The translations under genes were made by a program, and so were the position numbers. 64,000 nucleotides of DNA from Paludibacter sp. (GTDB lineage: Bacteria > Bacteroidota > Bacteroidia > Bacteroidales > Paludibacteraceae), in the NCBI GenBank assembly GCA_024710005.1, contig JANJVQ010000029.1, positions 1-64,000 of the forward strand. Direction: 5' to 3'. The notes below the pieces were generated by a model. That model saw only the letters and a program-made list of their open reading frames with translations, was not told where the DNA came from and did not search any database. This document shows, piece by piece, positions 7,821-17,009 of this stretch (its first letter is position 1; each line of letters begins with the position of its first letter).

Positions 7821-9524
7821 TTATTTCACGATTGACTGGAAAGTAGCATCGCTCCAGAATTTAGAGAATTCCAGGTCTTTTGCAGCTTTAGCAGCCATTG
7901 AACTATCTTTACCAATTGATGTTTTCAGATTAGAATAAACACCATCTTTGTCGTTGGTACGGGCAGCAACAATGGCACCCAGATAAGCTGTCTGTGCATC
8001 TGGTTTTTCAACAGCAGCCAGGGTATTTTTAGCAGCATTGTATTCTTTGTTCAGAATTTGCGACAAGGCAGCATTATTGGTGTTGGTTCCGGCAAAAGAA
8101 GATTTAGCTTTTGCATAATCACCTGTTGCTCCATACAATGTACCGGTAGCATTTTTCAAATCACCAGAAGTACCGGCAGCTTTACCAAAGTAAACCAGCG
8201 CTTTGTCGTTTTCACCTTTTGCAAGGGCACACAAACCGGCGTTGTAGTTTGCATCAGCATCTTTAGCATCGATTTGAAGTGCTTTATTGAACAGACCTGC
8301 AGCTTCATCAACTTTACCCTGTTGGAATTTAACCGCACCCAGGTTGTTGAATGATCTGATGTCTGAACTGTAAAGTTCTGTTGCTTTTTTGTAGATTGCT
8401 GCTTTTTCATCCAGGTTTTCTGTTAAAGTAGCTGCATAAAGCAACTCTTCAACTGATAACTTTGAAGCATCTTCTTTAGCACATTTAGCAATTTCGGCAT
8501 CTGATTTTCCGGTTACCTTCACCATCAGTTTCAGTTGAGAACGACGAAGTTTCGGCAATACATCATCAGCAATTTGTTTGAAAGCTGCTGAAAGGTTCTT
8601 GATTTCACGTTCGCGTTGTTCCGGATCGGTATACATAGAAAGCACACGCAGAATCAGTTGTTTATCCTGAATGTCTGATTTTTCCATTAATTTTTGGAAA
8701 CCATCCCAGTCTTCCGGAGTAAATCTTGATTCGATAGTCAACGGAGAGTTGAGTTTCTTCAATTCGGCATTCAGGAACTTTTCAGTTTCTTTCTGACGTT
8801 TTTCAGCCAAACCGGTATTCAAATCAACGGCTCCATCAGGAGAAGCATAAGCAGAAACCTTCAGGCTTTCAACTGATTTATTCAATTCATTTTTTGCTTC
8901 AACGATTTTATCTTTCAACGCATTAATTTGCTCTGTAGTTGTTTCAGATTTGCGTACAGTAGACTGTTGGATAAGGAATAAAATTTCAGCATCGGTCATT
9001 TCCATGATATCGCGAACAAACTCATCTGCAATGATAGCAGCTGTAAGTCCATCTTTACCTTTCTGGAAAAGTTCAGAAGTTGCAATTACACCATCAGCCA
9101 CTTTTACCGGTTTCAGGTCATATTCTTTCTTTTTGCTTTTCACATGAAAATAAAGGTACAATTCAGAAACAGCCATCTCAGGCACATAATCAAATGAAGC
9201 ATTCATGGTATAAGTTCCACCTGCTTTATATGAAATCACGTTGTCGTTTCCTACCACTTTTTCTCCCTGAAATACACTCGGAGTTGATTTAACGGAATCA
9301 CCATTGCTCATCTTCAATACAGGAGTCACTGTAACGATGGCATTCTTCTGGAAGTATTTCACGGGGAAAGTTCCTGTAATTGTAGCGTCAACCTTACCTG
9401 CTTTAGTTTCAAGCGGATTAGGTGTGGCTGTGAACATGCTCGGATCAAGATCACCAAGATTTTTACATGAGCTGAACACAATAGCTACTAATATTGATAG
9501 CCCAAATAATAATTGTTTTTTCAT
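7821..9524 (-). CDS. Lipoprotein with OmpA-like region and TPR repeats
   Basis: A 567-residue exported lipoprotein; the signal peptide ends in VFSSC with C20 as the lipidation site. The N-terminal third is beta-rich with no family I can name. A central segment (about 200-270) containing KVSAYASPDGAVDLNTGLAEKR resembles the OmpA-type peptidoglycan-binding domain seen in Bacteroidales outer-membrane proteins. Residues about 370-460 hold TPR-like helices (SFNNLGAVKFQQGKVDEAAG, ANYNAGLCALAKGENDKAL). An envelope scaffold or cell-wall-anchoring role is plausible. Single gene with its own promoter and terminator. Confidence 0.75.
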   Translation of the reverse strand: MKKQLLFGLSILVAIVFSSCKNLGDLDPSMFTATPNPLETKAGKVDATITGTFPVKYFQKNAIVTVTPVLKMSNGDSVKSTPSVFQGEKVVGNDNVISYKAGGTYTMNASFDYVPEMAVSELYLYFHVKSKKKEYDLKPVKVADGVIATSELFQKGKDGLTAAIIADEFVRDIMEMTDAEILFLIQQSTVRKSETTTEQINALKDKIVEAKNELNKSVESLKVSAYASPDGAVDLNTGLAEKRQKETEKFLNAELKKLNSPLTIESRFTPEDWDGFQKLMEKSDIQDKQLILRVLSMYTDPEQREREIKNLSAAFKQIADDVLPKLRRSQLKLMVKVTGKSDAEIAKCAKEDASKLSVEELLYAATLTENLDEKAAIYKKATELYSSDIRSFNNLGAVKFQQGKVDEAAGLFNKALQIDAKDADANYNAGLCALAKGENDKALVYFGKAAGTSGDLKNATGTLYGATGDYAKAKSSFAGTNTNNAALSQILNKEYNAAKNTLAAVEKPDAQTAYLGAIVAARTNDKDGVYSNLKTSIGKDSSMAAKAAKDLEFSKFWSDATFQSIVK

Positions 9525-9580
9525 ACCGAAATTGTTATTAATTGATTGATTTATTATAATTTAATTTTCTTAACCTGTTG

Positions 9581-9588
9581 CAAAGATA
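9581..9588 (-). promoter_or_regulatory. -7 promoter element of the TPR lipoprotein gene
   Basis: Minus-strand TATCTTTG, followed by C as in the strongest Bacteroidetes promoters, lies 57 bases upstream of the start codon. No good -33 TTTG was found. Confidence 0.6.
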
Positions 9589-9644
9589 AAAATTTCATTT
9601 CAATAATACATTGTATGATAAGAAATTTTTAGAAATAAAGCTAA

Positions 9645-11135
9645 CTATTTGAAAAATGCCTTAAAAATATCATTGCCGTTTGCAAATATCAACAAAGATA
9701 GCAGCAATAGCATTCCGGCGGTTTGCGCATATTCAAGGAACTTCTCGCCGGGCTTGCGACCTGTAATCATTTCAAACAGCAGGAACATCACGTGTCCTCC
9801 ATCTAACGCCGGTATAGGTAAAAAGTTCATAAATGCAAGAATCACTGACAACAAGGCAGTCATGGACCAAAAAATCTGCCAGTCCCAGGTATTTGGGAAC
9901 ATTTTCCCGATACTTCCGAAGCCACCCACCTGCTTTGAACCTTCTTTTGTAAATACCAGTTTGAATTGTTTCACATAGCTGACCAATGTTTCCCATCCGA
10001 GAGATATCCCGGCCGGTATGGCTTCAAAAAAGCCGTATTCAGTTTTTTTGGTTTCAAAATAATTGAATATTGGTTTCAGGGTAACCCCCATTTTTGCATC
10101 CTCAGTCAGATTAAGCCGGGCAGTCTGCAAAGCTCCGTTTCTATAAAAGGATATTGCCACAGCCGAGCCTGCCAGATCTTCCAGTTCCATCGCTATATCC
10201 TGAAAAACACTACACTGCTTTTCATTGATAGCCACCACACTGTCGCCATGTTGCAATCCGGCAGCTTCAGCCGGAGTTCCGGGTTGAACGTCTTCCACCA
10301 CGAAAGGATAGCGAACCGAAACCAGATTCAGTTCTTCCGCAGCCAGTATCTGCTGTGCAAAATCAACCGGCAGCTGAATACTTACTTCTACGCTGTCGCC
10401 ACGCAACACCTGCACGTTTCTTTTTCCGTCGATAAGTATTTTTTCGATAAAGTCAGCACGCTGTTCAACCGATTCTCCGTTCACCGATAATATCTTATCC
10501 CCCTGTTGAAATCCATGGGCAATCATTGTTGGCGAATACTGCAATCCAAAACGGGCATTCTCAAAAGGCAGGTATTCCTGTCCCCACGTAAACAGCACCA
10601 TGGCATAAATCACCATCGCAAGAATGAAATTCACCAGTACGCCTCCAATGATTATCGGCAAGCGTTGCCAAACCGGACGGGAACGATATTCCCAACTCTG
10701 CGGAGGTAATGCCATTTGGGTTTTATCCATCGACTCATCAATCATCCCTGCAATTTTACAATAACCGCCCAACGGCAACCAACCAATCCCCCATTCCGTA
10801 GATTCAGGGTATTTGCGCCAGTCATCATCCGACAATTCATTTAACGGGATGGGCTCCAGTATGGGTTTACCTTTAGCATCCACCATTCCCACACCTTCTG
10901 AGTTTACCACCTGGCGCTCGTTAGCCGGGACATTGGGTGCAAAAAATTTCACGACCCATTTACCATTTATTTTTTTTGCTCTGATGAGCGAGAATTTGGG
11001 ATTGAAGAACATATAGAATTTATCGACCCTGACTTTAAAAAGGCGGGCGAAGAAAAAATGCCCGAATTCATGCAGGAAAACGAGAATTGACAAACTGAGT
11101 ATCAGTTGCAGTGTTTTAATTAAAAAAGTTTCCAT
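9645..11135 (-). CDS. rseP: Site-2 intramembrane metalloprotease RseP
   Basis: Membrane protease that cleaves anti-sigma factors or other substrates within the bilayer. The zinc motif HEFGH is at residues 22-26 within the first membrane helix, and the third ligand lies in the LPIPALDGGHVMFLLFE segment near the C-terminus. Two PDZ-like regions lie between (around 200-260 and 275-340; the second contains DVQPGTPAEAAGLQHGDSV). The 496-residue length is typical of the family. It is the last gene of the M23-dxr-rseP operon, 21 bp after dxr. The dxr-rseP pairing is widespread in bacteria. Confidence 0.95.
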   Translation of the reverse strand: METFLIKTLQLILSLSILVFLHEFGHFFFARLFKVRVDKFYMFFNPKFSLIRAKKINGKWVVKFFAPNVPANERQVVNSEGVGMVDAKGKPILEPIPLNELSDDDWRKYPESTEWGIGWLPLGGYCKIAGMIDESMDKTQMALPPQSWEYRSRPVWQRLPIIIGGVLVNFILAMVIYAMVLFTWGQEYLPFENARFGLQYSPTMIAHGFQQGDKILSVNGESVEQRADFIEKILIDGKRNVQVLRGDSVEVSIQLPVDFAQQILAAEELNLVSVRYPFVVEDVQPGTPAEAAGLQHGDSVVAINEKQCSVFQDIAMELEDLAGSAVAISFYRNGALQTARLNLTEDAKMGVTLKPIFNYFETKKTEYGFFEAIPAGISLGWETLVSYVKQFKLVFTKEGSKQVGGFGSIGKMFPNTWDWQIFWSMTALLSVILAFMNFLPIPALDGGHVMFLLFEMITGRKPGEKFLEYAQTAGMLLLLSLLIFANGNDIFKAFFK

Positions 11136-11156
11136 TTATGTGTTTGATTTGTTTTT

Positions 11157-12320
11157 TTATTGTTTTATCATGCTCGCAGCCATGTTTCGGGCCTCGCGGT
11201 CGGTTTGCACATAGTCATCGTAGACAGGTTTCTGTATAAAAGGCATCTTAGCCATTACCGATTCGATGATATCGCTCATTTCAAGAAAACCGGTTTTCCC
11301 CTTCAAAAATGCTGCCACAACTACTTCATTGGCTGCATTCAGGATACAGGGCATGTTTCCTCCCCTGTCGATTGCCTCGTAAGCAAAGGCAAGGTTACGG
11401 AACCGTTCCATATCCGGTTTTTCGAATGTAAAATGGGGGTACAGACTGAAGTCTAATCGTGGAAAATTACTCGGCACCCGTTCAGGATAGGTAAATGCAT
11501 ACTGAATGGGTAGTTTCATGTCGGGCAGTCCCATTTGTGCTTTGATGGAACTATCGGCAAACTGAACCATAGAATGGATGATGGACTGAGGATGTACAAC
11601 TACTTCTATTTGCCGGGGTGACACACCAAACAACCATTTGGCCTCAATCACCTCGAAACCTTTGTTCATCATGCTGGCAGAATCAATAGTAATCTTGGCT
11701 CCCATATCCCAGTTGGGATGCTTAAGCGCCTGAGCCGGTGTCACATGTTCCAGTTCATTCCAGTTATAGGTACGAAACGGTCCGCCTGATGCTGTCAAAA
11801 TTAACTTTTCAATGGGATTATTTCCTTCACCCACGAGGCATTGAAAAATAGCGGCATGTTCCGAATCTACGGGAATAATGGTGGCACGATACTGCTGACA
11901 CAATTCATTGATTAACTCTCCTGCAACCACAAGGGTTTCCTTATTGGCCAGCGCAATTCTTTTACCTGCTTTTGCGGCGTGTATGGTTGGTTTCAATCCG
12001 GCATAACCCACCATGGCTGTCAGCACGATATCCACCGCTTCCATTTCAGCTACCTGCGCGATGGCATCGGCACCCGCGAATACTTTCACGGGCAAATCCG
12101 CTAACGCCTCTTTTAACTGCGGATATAATTGTTCATTGGCTATGACCGCCATTTCCGGCTGAAAGCGCCGGGCCTGAGTAATTAAGAGGTCGACATTATT
12201 TCCTGCAGTGAGCGCGTATACTTCAAACAAAGAAGGATTAGCCTCGATTACTTCCAGCGCCTGGGTTCCGATGGAACCTGTAGAGCCGAGAATGGCAATG
12301 TTTTTTTTCAGCGGTGTCAA
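11157..12320 (-). CDS. dxr: 1-deoxy-D-xylulose 5-phosphate reductoisomerase
   Basis: NADPH-dependent enzyme producing 2-C-methyl-D-erythritol 4-phosphate, the committed step of the MEP isoprenoid pathway. The NADPH site ILGSTGSIGTQALEVI lies near residues 10-25. ALANKETLVVAGELI, PVDSEHAAIFQCL and LTASGGPF are the substrate and metal motifs. The later HPNWDMGAKITIDSASMMNK is also diagnostic. The length of 387 is normal. It lies between the M23-fold gene and rseP on the same strand; ispF of the same pathway is also in this window, at 57642-58127. Confidence 0.97.
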   Translation of the reverse strand: MTPLKKNIAILGSTGSIGTQALEVIEANPSLFEVYALTAGNNVDLLITQARRFQPEMAVIANEQLYPQLKEALADLPVKVFAGADAIAQVAEMEAVDIVLTAMVGYAGLKPTIHAAKAGKRIALANKETLVVAGELINELCQQYRATIIPVDSEHAAIFQCLVGEGNNPIEKLILTASGGPFRTYNWNELEHVTPAQALKHPNWDMGAKITIDSASMMNKGFEVIEAKWLFGVSPRQIEVVVHPQSIIHSMVQFADSSIKAQMGLPDMKLPIQYAFTYPERVPSNFPRLDFSLYPHFTFEKPDMERFRNLAFAYEAIDRGGNMPCILNAANEVVVAAFLKGKTGFLEMSDIIESVMAKMPFIQKPVYDDYVQTDREARNMAASMIKQ

Positions 12321-12347
12321 ATTTTCTGTTATTGATTAAATGTAAAG

Positions 12348-13214
12348 TTAAAAAATTATCACCTCTTCCGGGTTGACCGGTTTCCCCTGTTTCCACAATT
12401 CAAAGCTGAAGTGATTGCCGGATTTTGCTTCAGCTTCATCTCCTGTAAACGCAATCACTTCACCTGCCTTCACCATATCCCCGGGTTTTTTCAGCAACTG
12501 GGTATTGTGTTTATAGATCGAAATATAATTATCTTCATGCTGAATGTGTATAACCCATCCGTAAGTAAAAGAATAGGATGTGTACACAACAGTCCCTGTC
12601 AGGACGCTAACCACAGCTTCACGCGGGGCGGTAACGATGGAAATGCCATACACCTTATCCTGCGCATTAAAAGACGCAGAGATCACTCCTTTAACAGGTT
12701 TGAAAAACACCAACACCTTTTCGACCTCCTGATAGGCAAGAGAAGCCAGGTTATATTTTTCTTCCGCCTCATAGCGTTCAACAAATTCTTTTTCAGCCTT
12801 CGACTTTTCCAGCATAATTTCAGCCCTTTCCTTGAGCGGTATGGTATCACTTATCTGAACGGAATCATGTTCAATATCACCGGTAATAATTCCTTTAAGC
12901 ACTTCGAGGTAAGTCGACTGCATTTCCATCTGACTGAGCAGAGAATCGACCTGCATGGATTTACCGATAATTTCCAAGCGGTCATCCGAACTACCATATC
13001 CCGGGAGATAATACTTAAGGGGTGTATAAATAATAATGGACGCGAGAATGAAAAAGGTAATCAGGATAAAGAATGAAGCATATAAAAAAACAGAGAATCT
13101 GGACAACCGAACATGCCAGGATTCCTCCAGGGTATTTTCGTTCAGCACCGAAACCCGGTACTGAAAACGTATTTTCCGGAGGAAATTTTTCCATTTGTTT
13201 TTTTTTACTTTCAC
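12348..13214 (-). CDS. Membrane-anchored M23/LytM-fold protein, metal ligands replaced
   Basis: 288 residues: a basic cytoplasmic N-terminus, one membrane helix (about 41-64), a helical linker rich in Glu and Lys (about 125-165) and a C-terminal LytM-type domain (about 172-288). The domain keeps the fold landmarks (HIQHEDNYISIYKH, KPGDMVKAGEVIAFTG). However, the HxGxD metal motif reads VYGIS (188-192), and the HxHFE motif reads HFSFE (268-272). All three expected zinc ligands are therefore gone, while H236 and H268 remain. It is probably a non-enzymatic regulator of cell-wall hydrolases, in the manner of EnvC or NlpD, though its partner is unknown. First gene before dxr and rseP. Confidence 0.82.
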   Translation of the reverse strand: MKVKKNKWKNFLRKIRFQYRVSVLNENTLEESWHVRLSRFSVFLYASFFILITFFILASIIIYTPLKYYLPGYGSSDDRLEIIGKSMQVDSLLSQMEMQSTYLEVLKGIITGDIEHDSVQISDTIPLKERAEIMLEKSKAEKEFVERYEAEEKYNLASLAYQEVEKVLVFFKPVKGVISASFNAQDKVYGISIVTAPREAVVSVLTGTVVYTSYSFTYGWVIHIQHEDNYISIYKHNTQLLKKPGDMVKAGEVIAFTGDEAEAKSGNHFSFELWKQGKPVNPEEVIIF

Positions 13215-13257
13215 GCTATAAGATTTTTAACAAAAGCAATATCATTTTCAATATTTA

Positions 13258-13289
13258 ACCACATAAGTCACATAAGACCACATAAGTTG
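13258..13289. repeat. Short intergenic repeat of the ACATAAG family
   Basis: AACCACATAAG, TCACATAAG and ACCACATAAG follow one another in the leader region of the M23-fold gene. Related copies occur at 35680-35710 and 41076-41106, each in a gene-free gap. The rest of the gap up to 13390 shows two ATAACTTAT motifs and nothing else recognisable. Confidence 0.65.
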
Positions 13290-13390
13290 AAAGAAAAATA
13301 ACTTATCAGCTATAAAGGAGTGGTTTAACAATGAGATTGTAGAAATAAAATCATGCAAAAATAACTTATTTCGGCGGATATACAAACTTG

Positions 13391-13423
13391 AGAAGCCCAA
13401 ACGCTTCACACGTTTGAGCTTCT
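13391..13423 (-). terminator. Probable terminator of the V-ATPase operon
   Basis: A 13-bp stem with one mismatch (13391-13403 with 13411-13423; AGAAGC and CAAACG paired with CGTTTG and GCTTCT) closes a 7-base loop, 20 bp after the stop of the subunit K gene. The T-tract after the stem on the minus strand is weak, so it may be an imperfect terminator. Confidence 0.5.
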
Positions 13424-13443
13424 TAACAATTTTGAATTAATTT

Positions 13444-13896
<453 letters not shown>

Positions 13897-13940
13897 TTAT
13901 TTTTTATTGAGTTTATTTATTTTTATTGTTAATTATAAAT

Positions 13941-15767
13941 TTACGATTGTTTTTCAACTTGTCTGAATGGTTTGTATTTTTTACCACCTCCTTCAAATCC
14001 GGCATTTTTATAGAATTCAACAAAAGTCAAACGCATCGGGTGTACAAATCCTCCCAAACCTGCCATAAAGATATTAATTCCATGACCAATCATCATGATA
14101 ATGAGCATAATGATGATGTTTAGTACCGGAATATCACCACTCATTTTCATGGCCAGGTCGTTGAACACGAATCCCATTACGGCGGATGAAATACCCAGTG
14201 CGAATAAACGGATATACGACAACAGGTCACCAAGCAATCCGGTTGCCATATTGTAAGCATCCCAGAGTCCGGCTCCGATATTAATCAGCGGATTACGTTT
14301 GATGTCGTTCAGGATAAATACCAGCAATCCTCCCAGCCCGCCAAATCCATAATACAGATATTTGGTCAGCTGCGGATCAATTTCCATGAAATTTGAAGCA
14401 GCAAAAGTTCCTCCCATACCCAGGATGATAATTAACCAGCCCCACGATGCCAGTGAAGAGGCAAAGCCAAAACGAATTACCCTTCCGATTGCTTTAATGA
14501 ACATGCCGAATAAAATCTGCACCACTCCAATAATCAGCGCCGTATAAAACAATTGATTCGAGTCAAGCATGACCACCTTGAACTTTTCCAACCAGGGAAT
14601 ATCCGCTTCAATCAGGTTGAAACCCATAAAGGTTCCACTCACAAAACCGAGAATAACTGTTGAGGCTCCCAACCAGATAGCAAGGGAGAAAACCGGCTTC
14701 ATGGAAGGTTTGGCTTTTCTCCGCATGAAAATGGCTGCAAGCATAAAAATTAAACCGTATGCTGTATCTCCCACACACAATCCAAAGAACAACAGGAAAA
14801 ACGGGGCAAAAAACGGAGTGAGATCTATTTCGCTGTAATTCGGCAAATCGTACAACTCACCAATCATTTCGTACAACTTCGCAAATTTGTTATTTTTGAG
14901 TTTAATGGGGACTTGTTCTTCATTTGTCGGCTCAGCTGACTCAAAATAAACGCCCGAAGATTCGAGGTATTCATCCAGAGCCGAAACATTTTCTTCCGGG
15001 CACCAGCCTTCAAGCAACATCACCTTATCTTCGACCGCTGAACGGGTATTCAAAACTACTTTGGAAAAATCAATTTCACCGGAAACCTCATTACTGTATG
15101 CCTGCAGGGCATTGTAATGTTCAACGGCAAACTTCCGGATATTAGCTCTGACCTGCGTTATTTCGTCCTGTATCGATTTAATTTCCAGCCTGATTTCATC
15201 CGCATTTTTTTCTGATAGTTTAACCGGATCCGCATCAATATTTACTTCAACGCCGGGTTTGTTCACCGTCACAAAATAACGAAGCGTACCAACAGTATCA
15301 ATTTCAAACGCGTTGTATAAGGTTTCCCATTCCGGATCAAATTTACGGACATTGCAACAGAAAAATCTCAACTCAAAACCGGCTTCCTGTAGTGCCTGTA
15401 ATCTATCGGCAGAAAAACTACCCCATACTTCCATCCTCTCCCACTCTCTTTCGACTGACTGCAATTTTTGATTGAGGGACTCGAGTAATTCATACTGTGT
15501 TTCGATGTTTGCCAGCAAGGTTTTGCCATCAACGGCTGCACCGGCAGCTTTTGGAGTCACATCTTTCTGTAACTCAGTCTGCAATTGTCTGAGCAAAGAT
15601 TTCAGTTTTGAACTCAACTGCATTTGCTGGTTCAACGATTCATTCTCCGACACACCTTCCGATTTCTCTATAATATGCAGCACCCCGATTTCCCTTATTT
15701 TATCAAGGAAATCAAGGTATATCTGATGATAAACCAGAAAGGAATATTTTCGCATCTTTACAATCAT
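13941..15767 (-). CDS. atpI: V-type ATPase subunit I (stator membrane subunit a)
   Basis: A 608-residue protein equivalent to NtpI. The N-terminal half is soluble and partly coiled coil, and forms the stator contact. The C-terminal half, from about residue 320, has about seven membrane segments that carry ions past the K ring. Characteristic stretches include YDLPNYSEIDLTPFFAPFF and LLGDLLSYIRLFALGISSAV, the latter holding the conserved arginine of this subunit (in SYIRLFALG). The start ATG overlaps the subunit D stop as ATGA (15764-15767), so translation is probably coupled. Confidence 0.95.
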   Translation of the reverse strand: MIVKMRKYSFLVYHQIYLDFLDKIREIGVLHIIEKSEGVSENESLNQQMQLSSKLKSLLRQLQTELQKDVTPKAAGAAVDGKTLLANIETQYELLESLNQKLQSVEREWERMEVWGSFSADRLQALQEAGFELRFFCCNVRKFDPEWETLYNAFEIDTVGTLRYFVTVNKPGVEVNIDADPVKLSEKNADEIRLEIKSIQDEITQVRANIRKFAVEHYNALQAYSNEVSGEIDFSKVVLNTRSAVEDKVMLLEGWCPEENVSALDEYLESSGVYFESAEPTNEEQVPIKLKNNKFAKLYEMIGELYDLPNYSEIDLTPFFAPFFLLFFGLCVGDTAYGLIFMLAAIFMRRKAKPSMKPVFSLAIWLGASTVILGFVSGTFMGFNLIEADIPWLEKFKVVMLDSNQLFYTALIIGVVQILFGMFIKAIGRVIRFGFASSLASWGWLIIILGMGGTFAASNFMEIDPQLTKYLYYGFGGLGGLLVFILNDIKRNPLINIGAGLWDAYNMATGLLGDLLSYIRLFALGISSAVMGFVFNDLAMKMSGDIPVLNIIIMLIIMMIGHGINIFMAGLGGFVHPMRLTFVEFYKNAGFEGGGKKYKPFRQVEKQS

Positions 15768-16372
15768 AACACTTCCTCCTCTTTGAGTTTTTGCTGACGC
15801 GATTTTACTATCTTTTGAGAGGATTTGGAAAGATTTTCTTCGTCCTCCATAAATCTTTTAATCTTCAGGATGGCATCTTCATAACCGGGAATCTGTACTT
15901 TCTCGAATAAATTAACCTTTTGTGTTGTCTTCTTGCGGGCATATTCGAGTAGCTGAATTTTCTCTTCGCAAAAAACCTGTTCAATCCCGATTTGTGCCAA
16001 CTCTTTCAACAATGCAAGCCCATCGGCAAACCATTTCGGGGCGTTGAACATACTGTAAGGCTTAATCTCATATACCACTTCATCCAGAACAGGAATACGT
16101 ACCGCAGCAATTTTTTTGATGCTCATTTTCACATCTACAACCTTCAGCAAACCGGTATCGAACTCACCCCACAAAGCTACCATCTTATCATAGGAAACAA
16201 TGCGGTTTTCCAGTTCCTGCTCCAGTCGTTTATTCTCATCCTTGGCTTTTTTCACTTCGACGCGCAGGGCGCTTTCCTTGTTTTTAATCGTAGGAAGTGC
16301 TCGCACACGCATCTTCAGGTTTTTTTCCAAAGCCTGTAAGGATGTTTTGTTATATTGAAATTGTATCGCCAT
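15764..16372 (-). CDS. atpD: V-type ATPase subunit D (central rotor shaft)
   Basis: A 202-residue subunit D. In V-ATPases this forms the long antiparallel coiled coil that turns inside the A3B3 head. The N-terminus (QFQYNKTSLQALEKNLKMRV) and the C-terminal helix, ending in SSQKIVKSRQQKLKEEEVL, are helical and charged as expected. It follows the ORF6N gene by only 6 bp and overlaps subunit I by 4 bp. Confidence 0.88.
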   Translation of the reverse strand: MAIQFQYNKTSLQALEKNLKMRVRALPTIKNKESALRVEVKKAKDENKRLEQELENRIVSYDKMVALWGEFDTGLLKVVDVKMSIKKIAAVRIPVLDEVVYEIKPYSMFNAPKWFADGLALLKELAQIGIEQVFCEEKIQLLEYARKKTTQKVNLFEKVQIPGYEDAILKIKRFMEDEENLSKSSQKIVKSRQQKLKEEEVL

Positions 16373-16378
16373 AAAAAT

Positions 16379-16942
16379 CTATTTTCTTTTGACCGTGTGT
16401 TTCAGTTTCAACACAGCCAGATTCAGTTCTATACTGGTTTCCGTACTGTTAATCTCTAATTCTTCACCAATTATCTCAGAAAGGATATCTGTTCCTTTTT
16501 TTATCAGATTTTGCTGTTCTTCTTTTTCCGGGTTTACTGTAAAAGCCGACAAAGTTCTTGAAAACTCTCTTACTTTTGCAAAAGTTTCGATAATTTCAAT
16601 TGTTGCCTGAGTTGCTTTTTTACTTCTAATAATCGTTGCCAACATATACAAACCTTTCTCAGTAAAAGCTGTTGGCAAGTATTTAGTATGTTTACCCCTC
16701 TCGTGGCTTTTTAAGGTCAATTTTTTTGACCTTAATGATTCCCACTCGTCAAACATTAATTCAAAGACATACCCGGAAGGAAATTTATCCGGATTGTTTT
16801 TAACTGCCTGATTAATTTCTTTGGTTTTAACACCATACAATACAGCAACATCATGATTTAATATCACTTGTTGATCTCTTACTACAATCAAGTTACATTC
16901 GACTTGATTGAATTTAGCAATATCAGTCATACAATTATTCAA
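16379..16942 (-). CDS. ORF6N-domain protein inserted in the V-ATPase operon
   Basis: A 187-residue protein with an N-terminal ORF6N domain (about 12-105). Diagnostic pieces are IVVRDQQVILNHDVAVLYGV, TKEINQAVKNNPDKFP and FTEKGLYMLATIIRSKKA. This domain is known from phage antirepressors and chromosomal DNA-binding proteins; the C-terminal part is helical and unassigned. It lies between subunits B and D, 67 bp after B and 6 bp before D, all on one strand, so it should be co-transcribed. Hand counts of two 60-base stretches give about 33 and 38 percent GC against about 48 percent in a stretch of subunit B, which suggests a different origin. An alternative start is M5 at 16930. Confidence 0.85.
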   Translation of the reverse strand: MNNCMTDIAKFNQVECNLIVVRDQQVILNHDVAVLYGVKTKEINQAVKNNPDKFPSGYVFELMFDEWESLRSKKLTLKSHERGKHTKYLPTAFTEKGLYMLATIIRSKKATQATIEIIETFAKVREFSRTLSAFTVNPEKEEQQNLIKKGTDILSEIIGEELEINSTETSIELNLAVLKLKHTVKRK

Positions 16943-17009
16943 GTAAAGGTTATTGATAAGATAAAATTGTAAACAATGATCTTCCTCTGAAAATCAGACA
17001 GCAAAAAAT

